From NCBI GenBank assembly GCA_017991025.1, contig JAGNMT010000072.1, positions 1 to 11,036 on the forward strand: 11,036 bases of DNA, in the 5' to 3' direction. Below, piece after piece: positions 6,494-11,036 of this stretch. The position numbers and the translations under genes are program-made. The notes under the pieces are model-generated. The model searched no databases. It saw only the letters and a list, made by a program, of their open reading frames with translations, and was not told the DNA's origin. Origin of the DNA: Verrucomicrobiales bacterium. GTDB lineage: Bacteria > Verrucomicrobiota > Verrucomicrobiia > Verrucomicrobiales > DEV007. How positions within the stretch are numbered: the stretch's first letter is position 1; the number at the start of each line of letters is the position of its first letter.

Positions 6494-7933
6494 ATGGAAC
6501 ATTTCGTGTATGCCTTCCTCCTTGTGCTGTCAATAGCCACTACGGTTTACATCTGGGTAAAGGAGCGACGCATGGTCGAGCGGGTTGCCCGGGAGCGGGA
6601 CGCAATCCAGATCGAAGAGCGCCGGATGTTTAATTTTCTCCACGGCCTCGGAGAGAAGCTGCAGGCCGACCATTCTCCTGTTACGATGCATCGCTACGTC
6701 GTCGATGGGGTCGCGGATGTGATTTCCGGCGACGCCGGGGTGCTCTATCTCCTCGATAGCGAGACCGGTCAACTCGTTCCTGTTTACCAATCCCCCAACA
6801 CCGCCCCGGTCCTTCCGGTGCCCGTCGAGATTTTGAACGAAAAAGAGTTCGCCGATGCTGAAAACCAGTATCGGAGTTTTATCCGTCTCTCAACCCTCGT
6901 TCCCGGCACCTGCTTCATCGGCCGGGTGATCAAAGATAGAAAAACGGTCTGTGTTGCTAATTTGATCGAGCATCCGGATTTTGCCGCTGAATCCAGCGTC
7001 TTTCACCGGGACGTGAGTCTCCTCGCCTCTCCGCTGATCTATGCGAACAAGGCCGTCGGCGTCCTCGTTGTGACTCGCAAAGGCGGTGAACCGTTTAGCT
7101 CTAACGATGAGGAAGTCTTCGGAAGTGTTGCGGAGCAGAGCTCCTTCGCCCTCGGCAGTGCCATCGTCCACGTCGAAGCGGCGGAAAAGCGTCGTTTCGA
7201 ACGCGAGTTGACGCAGGCCAGTGAGATTCAGCGGGTGCTTCTGCCCCGTTCCGCCCCTGCCCTTTCGGACTATGAAATTGCCGCCGAGTATAAGGCAGCC
7301 AGGCTCGTGAGCGGAGACTATTACGATTACATCCGGGTGGATGAAGATCGCTACGGGATCGCCATTGGCGACGTGTGCGGCAAGGGCATTGCCGCCTCTC
7401 TCATCATGGCCATGTGCCGGTCGAATCTGCGGAGCCGGGCACCCGAAAATCTGTCCCCGGCCTCTGTTCTCCATGCGGTGAATCATTCCATTTTCCCGGA
7501 CATCCGCGAAGACATGTTTGTCAGCCTGCTCTATCTGATCCTCGAGCGCGGTTCGAACGAAATCACGATGGCGCGGGCCGGCCATGAGCCTCCGATTCTT
7601 TTTCGTCGCGCCACCGGAACGACTGAAGTGATTGAGACACAGGGACTGGCTGCCGGGATCGATGAAGGCCCCGTTTTTAAGCGTTCGGTTAAAGACTACC
7701 GCTTTAGGATGGAGTCGGGCGATATTCTTGTCCTCTACACCGACGGGATTATCGAGTCCGAGAACGCCGAAGGGGACGAGTTCGGGATGGAGCGGCTCTC
7801 CCGCCTCATTATTGAGAATTGTGATCGATCTTCTCAGGATCTCGTGAATTTCATCACGGCCGAAGTGACCCGGTTTTCCGCAGGAATGGTTCAAACTGAC
7901 GACATCACCTTGATTGCCATCGAGAAAAGGTGA
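6494..7933 (+). CDS. Membrane-anchored GAF-domain PPM (RsbU/SpoIIE-type) serine phosphatase
   Basis: A 479-residue signalling phosphatase that would dephosphorylate a Ser/Thr on a STAS protein, most simply the product of the gene just upstream. Order: one transmembrane helix (residues 4-22, FVYAFLLVLSIATTVYIWV), a charged coiled-coil linker (23-58), a GAF domain (about 60-228; SPLIYANKAVGVLVV at 179-193 is its typical end), a short signalling helix (EAAEKRRFERELTQASEIQRVLLP, 228-251 region), then the PPM/SpoIIE catalytic domain to the end. Metal-binding acids are all present: Asp275 in SGDYYD, Asp293 in GDVCGKG, Asp417 in YTDGIIE, and Asp469/Asp470 in TDDITL. It should therefore be active and Mn/Mg dependent, with the GAF domain sensing an unknown cytoplasmic ligand. 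The frame extends upstream to TTG 6386, but that would overlap the STAS gene by 89 bp and hide the N-terminal helix, so ATG 6494 is preferred. Confidence 0.92.
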   Translation: MEHFVYAFLLVLSIATTVYIWVKERRMVERVARERDAIQIEERRMFNFLHGLGEKLQADHSPVTMHRYVVDGVADVISGDAGVLYLLDSETGQLVPVYQSPNTAPVLPVPVEILNEKEFADAENQYRSFIRLSTLVPGTCFIGRVIKDRKTVCVANLIEHPDFAAESSVFHRDVSLLASPLIYANKAVGVLVVTRKGGEPFSSNDEEVFGSVAEQSSFALGSAIVHVEAAEKRRFERELTQASEIQRVLLPRSAPALSDYEIAAEYKAARLVSGDYYDYIRVDEDRYGIAIGDVCGKGIAASLIMAMCRSNLRSRAPENLSPASVLHAVNHSIFPDIREDMFVSLLYLILERGSNEITMARAGHEPPILFRRATGTTEVIETQGLAAGIDEGPVFKRSVKDYRFRMESGDILVLYTDGIIESENAEGDEFGMERLSRLIIENCDRSSQDLVNFITAEVTRFSAGMVQTDDITLIAIEKR

Positions 7934-7999
7934 ATAGTCCCGCCCCGCGCCCTCGCAGGTGTATCAGCTTATCGGGGCGCTTCACGATTTTCGGCAAGA

Positions 8000-8584
8000 A
8001 TGACAAATACACAAGACAACGGGGGTTTCGATCCGGTAGAATTTAATGCCGGTGACGCATTGATCGAAGAGCTCGCCAGCGGCGAAGGAGGAGACGTGCC
8101 GGAACCGGTCGAACCCGCAGAGGCACCGGACCCGACTAATGAGCTCGAGAAATGGAAAGATGTCGCCGCCCGCGCTCAGGCAGACCTCGACAACTTTCGT
8201 AAACGTATGGCGAGAGAGCGGTCAGAGGCGATCCAGTACGCCAATCGTTCGCTTCTGGAGCAATTGCTCCCCATCATCGACAACTTCGAGATGGGCTTGA
8301 AAGCGGCGTCTGCCGCCGAAGGTGAGTCGTCCATTATTCTTCAGGGAATGTCGATGGTTTTTAAACAGATTGGAGATTTTCTCTCTGACCAGGGGGTCGA
8401 AATCATCACCGCCGACGGGGTCGCTTTTGACCCGAATATCCATGAAGCCCTCAAACAGGAACCAAATGACACGGTACCCGAGGGTCATGTCGTTTACACG
8501 ATGCGTCGGGGATATCGTCTCAAAGAACGTGTCCTTCGCGCTGCCAACGTCGTCGTTTCCTCCGGACCCGGCGACGCATCCTGA
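8000..8584 (+). CDS. grpE: Nucleotide exchange factor GrpE
   Basis: Cytoplasmic co-chaperone that drives ADP release from DnaK. The length of 194 residues is typical. An acidic, disordered N-terminus (1-48) leads into the long coiled-coil helix (NELEKWKDVAARAQADLDNF, residues 48-67, then RKRMARERSE). Next come LLEQLLPIIDNFEMGLKAA and the beta-wing domain with the family signature MRRGYRLKERVLRAANVVV near the C-terminus; GVAFDPNIHEAL just before it is also diagnostic. It starts 66 bp after the phosphatase gene and ends 44 bp before dnaJ, with which it is probably co-transcribed. No hrcA or dnaK is in the window, and no CIRCE-type heat-shock operator was seen in the 66-bp leader. That leader contains GC-rich inverted repeats (CGCCCCG 7941-7947 with CGGGGCG 7973-7979) without a T-tract. 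Confidence 0.96.
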   Translation: MTNTQDNGGFDPVEFNAGDALIEELASGEGGDVPEPVEPAEAPDPTNELEKWKDVAARAQADLDNFRKRMARERSEAIQYANRSLLEQLLPIIDNFEMGLKAASAAEGESSIILQGMSMVFKQIGDFLSDQGVEIITADGVAFDPNIHEALKQEPNDTVPEGHVVYTMRRGYRLKERVLRAANVVVSSGPGDAS

Positions 8585-8591
8585 TTCTTTC

Positions 8592-8605
8592 CGGCCTTGA
8601 GGCCG
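8592..8605 (+). other. Short hairpin between grpE and dnaJ
   Basis: CGGCC-TTGA-GGCCG forms a perfect 5-bp GC-rich stem with a tetraloop, 7 bases after the grpE stop. It is followed by TCTTCC rather than a T-run, so it is not a convincing terminator. It may be an mRNA stability or processing element that tunes the two cistrons, or chance. Confidence 0.3.
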
Positions 8606-8616
8606 TCTTCCGCATC

Positions 8617-8622
8617 GAGAGA
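8617..8622 (+). promoter_or_regulatory. Candidate ribosome-binding site of dnaJ
   Basis: GAGAGA lies 6 bases before the dnaJ ATG at 8629. It is a partial Shine-Dalgarno match and supports that start. It is one of few purine-rich sites at proper spacing in a window where most starts have none. Confidence 0.4.
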
Positions 8623-8628
8623 CCTGAC

Positions 8629-9786
8629 ATGGAAAAGCGTTGTTATTATGAAGTCCTGTCCGTAAGCCGCAATGCTGCGACCGGGGAGATCAAGAAGTCC
8701 TACCGTCAACTTGCGGTGAAGTATCACCCCGACAAGAATCCCGACGACAAGGAATCAGAAGAGAAATTCAAGGAACTCGGGGAGGCATACGAAGTCCTCA
8801 TGGACGATCAGAAGCGAGCTGCCTACGATCGCTACGGTCACCGTGCCTTCAGCCAGGGAACGGGGCCTTCGGCAGGCGGGGGATTCGGGGGAACAGATCC
8901 CTTTGATATTTTTCGCGAAGTGTTCAGTGGCGGCGGGGGTGGCGGGAGTATTTTTGAGGAGATTTTTGGCGGAGGTGGCGGGCGAGCCTCGCGGGGCGAG
9001 CGTCGCAAACGCGGATCGGACCTCCGCTACGATCTCCAGATCACCCTCGAAGAGGCGGCCGAAGGCGTAGAGAAAGAGCTTAAAATCGAGCGCCTCGTAC
9101 CCTGTGAGCCCTGTACGGGCAGCGGAGCCCAGGGAGGCCGGGCGAACGTACGCAGCTGCGCCACTTGCGGTGGCGTCGGGCAGGTCATCACAAGCCGGGG
9201 CTTTTTTCAGGTCCAGCAAGCGTGTCCCTCCTGCGGCGGAAGCGGCGAATCCATTTCAAATCCCTGCAAGGAATGTTCCGGCGAGGGGAGGGTAAAAGGA
9301 AGCAGCCGCATTAAACTGAAGATTCCCGCCGGTATGATCGACAGCGGTCGCCTCCGCTCGGTCGGCCATGGAGAGGCAGGACAGCGGGGCGGCCCGGCTG
9401 GAGATCTCTATGTGGTCGTTCACGTAAAAGAACACGAAGTTTTTGAGCGTGATGGTTCTGATCTCTACTGCGAGGTCCCCCTTCCTTTTACCCTCGCTGC
9501 ACTTGGCGGGGAATTGCAGGTGCCGACCTTGAATGGCAAGGCTTCGGTTAAAATATCAGCGGGAACGCAGACGAATACCTCGTTCCGGCTTCGCGAAAAA
9601 GGAATCCCCGATCTGCAAACCGGTCGCAAGGGAGACCTTCTCGTTAATGTTCAGGTCGAAGTACCGGTCAAGCTCAGTCGTGACCAGGAGAAACTGCTTC
9701 AGGAGTTTGCGCAAACCGTTACCGAAAAAAACCACCCCGTCGGAGAAAGTTTTTTCGAGAAGGCGAAACGGTTTTTTACCGGTTGA
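8629..9786 (+). CDS. dnaJ: Chaperone protein DnaJ (Hsp40, class A)
   Basis: Co-chaperone that binds unfolded clients and stimulates DnaK ATPase. All class A parts are present in 385 residues. The J domain spans 4-70 with HPD at 33-35 and KFKELGEAYEVL. The Gly/Phe-rich region (76-120) has an unusually long Gly run at 101-106. The zinc domain holds four CxxCxGxG modules (Cys159/162, 177/180, 199/202, 213/216). Then come the client-binding C-terminal domains (KIPAGMIDSGRLRSVGHGEAG; GDLYVVVHV; LPFTLAALGGELQVPTL) and the dimerisation tail (FFEKAKRFF). The J domain begins MEKRCYYEVL where MAKRDYYEVL is usual, so the common Asp is Cys5. It sits 44 bp after grpE, and its stop is one base from a 158-bp inverted-repeat element that separates it from a convergent gene. 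Confidence 0.97.
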   Translation: MEKRCYYEVLSVSRNAATGEIKKSYRQLAVKYHPDKNPDDKESEEKFKELGEAYEVLMDDQKRAAYDRYGHRAFSQGTGPSAGGGFGGTDPFDIFREVFSGGGGGGSIFEEIFGGGGGRASRGERRKRGSDLRYDLQITLEEAAEGVEKELKIERLVPCEPCTGSGAQGGRANVRSCATCGGVGQVITSRGFFQVQQACPSCGGSGESISNPCKECSGEGRVKGSSRIKLKIPAGMIDSGRLRSVGHGEAGQRGGPAGDLYVVVHVKEHEVFERDGSDLYCEVPLPFTLAALGGELQVPTLNGKASVKISAGTQTNTSFRLREKGIPDLQTGRKGDLLVNVQVEVPVKLSRDQEKLLQEFAQTVTEKNHPVGESFFEKAKRFFTG

Positions 9787-9787
9787 G

Positions 9788-9945
9788 CCTAAAACCCTGT
9801 TTCAAGTTTAAAGTTCAAAGTTTCACGTTAAGAAAGCCAACGAGTTGTGACCGTGGCCTCCTTCGCCTTTTTAGTGTGCTGGCATTGTCTCGTAACACCC
9901 TGATTCAGAGAACTTGGAACTTGGAACCTGAAACCCGGATTTAGG
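9788..9945. repeat. 158-bp element with 37-bp imperfect terminal inverted repeats (MITE/REP-like)
   Basis: The left arm (9788-9824) starts CCTAAAACCCTGTTTCAAG; the right arm (9909-9945), read on the other strand, starts CCTAAATCCGGGTTTCAGG. About 27-28 of 37 positions match without gaps. Both arms contain a heptad-phased run: AAGTTTA-AAGTTCA-AAGTTTC on the left, and GAACTTG-GAACTTG-GAACCTG on the right. The middle (9825-9908) shows no open frame or homology I recognise. The element exactly fills the convergent gap: it begins one base after the dnaJ stop codon and ends at the base next to the stop codon of the histidine-kinase-like gene. It could be a non-autonomous mobile repeat, a dispersed intergenic palindrome, or a two-way transcription stop. 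No flanking target duplication is clear. Confidence 0.7.
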
Positions 9946-10674
9946 TTAACCCGCTTCGGCCGGAACCGCGAGCCAGGTCGTCATCGTTCCCTCGGCGGAG
10001 CGAAGGCCGAGGCGCATGCCCATGTCACCGGCAAGAACGGCGGCGGTAGTTAGACCGATCCCGAAATGATCACTCCCCTTCGACGTTTCAAAGGGGATGA
10101 AAAATCGACGCACGGTGTCGGTGTTGAGATCGACGCTGGTGTTGCGGATAAAAAGATCGACGTTCGTCCCCGGGCTTGCTTCTCCCGGAGGAAAGATATC
10201 AATCGCAACAGAGCCCTGAGGAAAATCGGCCGCGGATTCAGCAGCGTTTCGGATGAGATGAAAAAGCAGTTCTCCCATCTTGCCGGAGTCAGCAGTGACA
10301 TGGGGGAGATTTTCCCGCGCGTGGAGTGCGAAGTTCACCCTCGCCGCACCACATATCTCTTCCGCTTTGCTCTTCCAGTAGGGCAGGATATCGCTAAAGC
10401 GTACAGTTCCCATGTCGATACGACCGCAACCCGAAGCGCCCATAACGTCGCGATTTAATTCAGTCGCCGCCTTTGCCGAGGACTGCATCTGCTCGGCACT
10501 CTCCCGGACCTCTTCGTTGATGCTCTCATCGTAGAGGATCAGGCTCGAGAACCCCTGGATGACACCCATGAGATTGTTGTGCTTGTGAATATAGCCTTTT
10601 AGAAACAGTTCATAGAACTGCCGCGTACCGTTCCGACCGAGTCGATAATCGTCTGCAAATACAAATTCAGCCAT
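9946..10674 (-). CDS. Soluble histidine-kinase-like protein with degenerate ATP-binding box
   Basis: A 242-residue protein with only kinase core domains: no membrane segment, PAS, GAF or receiver domain. Residues 28-45 (GYIHKHNNLMGVIQGFSS) match the H-box of NtrB-like kinases (H-D-L/F-N-N-L-L pattern), so His30 is the likely phospho-acceptor, but Lys31 replaces the usual acid. The HATPase part shows the N-box (ELLFHLIRNAAESA, 135-148, Asn143), the F-box (RFFIPFETSKG, 190-200) and the G2 box (HFGIGLTTAAVLAGDMGM, 203-220). The G1 box, normally DxGxG, reads IRNTSVDLNTD (176-186) and lacks the Asp and glycines that hold adenine. It may be a kinase with altered nucleotide binding, a phosphatase or scaffold, or a pseudokinase. 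No response regulator is adjacent in this window. The gene is convergent with dnaJ and has a candidate promoter upstream. Confidence 0.82.
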   Translation of the reverse strand: MAEFVFADDYRLGRNGTRQFYELFLKGYIHKHNNLMGVIQGFSSLILYDESINEEVRESAEQMQSSAKAATELNRDVMGASGCGRIDMGTVRFSDILPYWKSKAEEICGAARVNFALHARENLPHVTADSGKMGELLFHLIRNAAESAADFPQGSVAIDIFPPGEASPGTNVDLFIRNTSVDLNTDTVRRFFIPFETSKGSDHFGIGLTTAAVLAGDMGMRLGLRSAEGTMTTWLAVPAEAG

Positions 10675-10700
10675 GTCTGCAAAGGGGGATGAATTGGTTG

Positions 10701-10729
10701 ATGTTACCGCTTACTTTTATTTAACACAA
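10701..10729 (-). promoter_or_regulatory. Candidate sigma-70-type promoter of the kinase-like gene
   Basis: Read on the minus strand: -35 TTGTGT (10724-10729), a 17-base spacer, and -10 TAACAT (10701-10706), ending 26 bases before the ATG at 10674. The boxes match consensus at 3/6 and 4/6, so this is only a candidate, but the spacing is ideal and the segment is markedly AT-rich compared with its surroundings. Confidence 0.3.
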
Positions 10730-10741
10730 CTTAATAAATGA

Positions 10742-10756
10742 CAGGGATTTTCCCTG
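10742..10756. promoter_or_regulatory. Palindrome CAGGGA-TTT-TCCCTG upstream of the promoter
   Basis: A perfect 6+6 inverted repeat around three bases, 12 bp upstream of the candidate -35 box of the kinase-like gene. Position and symmetry suit a dimeric regulator's operator or activator site. It could also form a small stem at the 5' side; no T-tract makes it a terminator on the plus strand. Confidence 0.35.
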
Positions 10757-10903
10757 AATTCCGATGCGGTATCCTTACGCGATAGCCCGTATCGGCACTC
10801 GACACGGCGTCCCGACTGACACCAGACTGGTGAGAGAGGAATCGCTCGTAGCCCATCGATGCGAAGCTTCATGGATCCATTCGCGAGCCATAGGTACAAA
10901 AAG

Positions 10904-10933
10904 AAATCGCCCCCCCGTGAGGGAGGGCGATTT
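10904..10933 (-). terminator. Rho-independent terminator of the outer-membrane protein gene
   Basis: A 13-bp stem with a single C-A mismatch (AAATCGCCCCCCC, loop GTGA, then the pairing arm) ends a minus-strand transcript. On that strand the stem is followed by CTTTTTGT, a good U-tract. It lies 46 bp past the TAA at 10980, so it fits the end of the outer-membrane protein gene. Confidence 0.85.
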
Positions 10934-10979
10934 ACACCAAGGTAATAAGTAAAACTTAAATCCTTTGCTTCAGCGTTTC

Positions 10980-11036
10980 TTAGAAAGTAACGCTGAGAGT
11001 GACACCACCGTGGAGGATGTCAGACTGGGCAACGCC
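10980..11036 (-). CDS. C-terminal end of a probable outer-membrane beta-barrel protein (partial)
   Basis: Only the last 18 codons are in the window: GVAQSDILHGGVTLSVTF followed by TAA. The final strand alternates polar and hydrophobic residues and ends in Phe, as required for recognition of outer-membrane beta-barrel proteins by the Bam complex. The strong terminator just downstream on the same strand supports a real, probably well-expressed gene end. The specific family (porin, autotransporter or other barrel) cannot be told from this fragment. Confidence 0.65.
   Translation of the reverse strand, partial: GVAQSDILHGGVTLSVTF

Larger units (their letters stand above)
10675..10979. other. 305-bp intergenic region between the kinase-like gene and the outer-membrane protein gene
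   Basis: This gap holds an AT-rich candidate promoter (10701-10729), a palindrome (10742-10756), a second small inverted repeat CACCAG-A-CTGGTG (10820-10832), and a terminator (10904-10933). Bases 10757-10903 otherwise show no gene: the short open frames here on both strands have no ribosome site, no family resemblance and ordinary-chance length. No tRNA or riboswitch fold was recognised. Confidence 0.5.

Noticed and set aside
6890..7894. Minus-strand open frame of 334 codons opposite the phosphatase
   Set aside because: It is antisense to the GAF and PPM domains, whose catalytic residues are all intact. It has no credible start or family.
7941..7980. GC-rich inverted repeats between the phosphatase gene and grpE as a terminator or CIRCE element
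   Set aside because: The stem is 6-7 bp with a loop of about 22-25 bases and no following T-run; it does not resemble CIRCE (TTAGCACTC-N9-GAGTGCTAA).
10717..10952. Short open frames on both strands in the right intergenic region
   Set aside because: They have no ribosome sites or recognisable products, and they overlap the promoter, the palindrome and the terminator.
1..11036. CRISPR array, tRNA/rRNA genes, insertion sequence, phage or defence island
   Set aside because: I found no regularly spaced direct repeats, no transposase or integrase motifs, no tRNA cloverleaf, and no known defence proteins.

Overview
The window looks like chromosomal DNA of a free-living Gram-negative bacterium with moderately high G+C. 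Gram-negative is supported by a beta-barrel-type protein C-terminus ending in Phe at the right edge and by a lipoprotein signal. Most starts lack a good Shine-Dalgarno sequence, and the STAS/phosphatase style and heptad-phased intergenic repeat would fit the Planctomycetes-Verrucomicrobia-Chlamydiae group (Verrucomicrobiota is my best guess). That is inference; no marker gene here settles it.

Left block (1-4238, minus strand). Four genes run leftwards in a probable operon: rsmE (16S rRNA m3U1498 methyltransferase), a membrane-anchored alpha/beta hydrolase, an aspartate ammonia-lyase with a CRP-like cyclic-nucleotide-binding-fold domain fused to its N-terminus, and the start of a second, secreted alpha/beta hydrolase that runs off the left edge. 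The fused aspartase is the most unusual protein in the window. It suggests allosteric control of aspartate breakdown, although the CRP-type phosphate-binding Arg is missing.

Middle block (4328-9786, plus strand). mazG (house-cleaning NTP pyrophosphohydrolase) diverges from rsmE. After it come a small orphan lipoprotein, a two-gene partner-switching module (STAS anti-anti-sigma-like protein plus a membrane-anchored GAF/PPM phosphatase of the RsbU/SpoIIE type), and a grpE-dnaJ chaperone pair without dnaK. The phosphatase would be expected to dephosphorylate the STAS protein. No anti-sigma kinase of the RsbW type is encoded here.

Right block (9787-11036). A 158-bp element with 37-bp imperfect terminal inverted repeats exactly fills the gap between the convergent dnaJ and a small soluble histidine-kinase-like gene whose ATP-binding G1 box is degenerate. 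Upstream of that gene are a candidate promoter and a perfect palindrome. Further right is a rho-independent terminator for a minus-strand outer-membrane protein gene, of which only the last 18 codons are present.

No tRNA, rRNA, CRISPR array, insertion sequence or phage gene was recognised. This is mostly housekeeping and signalling DNA with a few odd architectures, not an obvious defence or mobile island.
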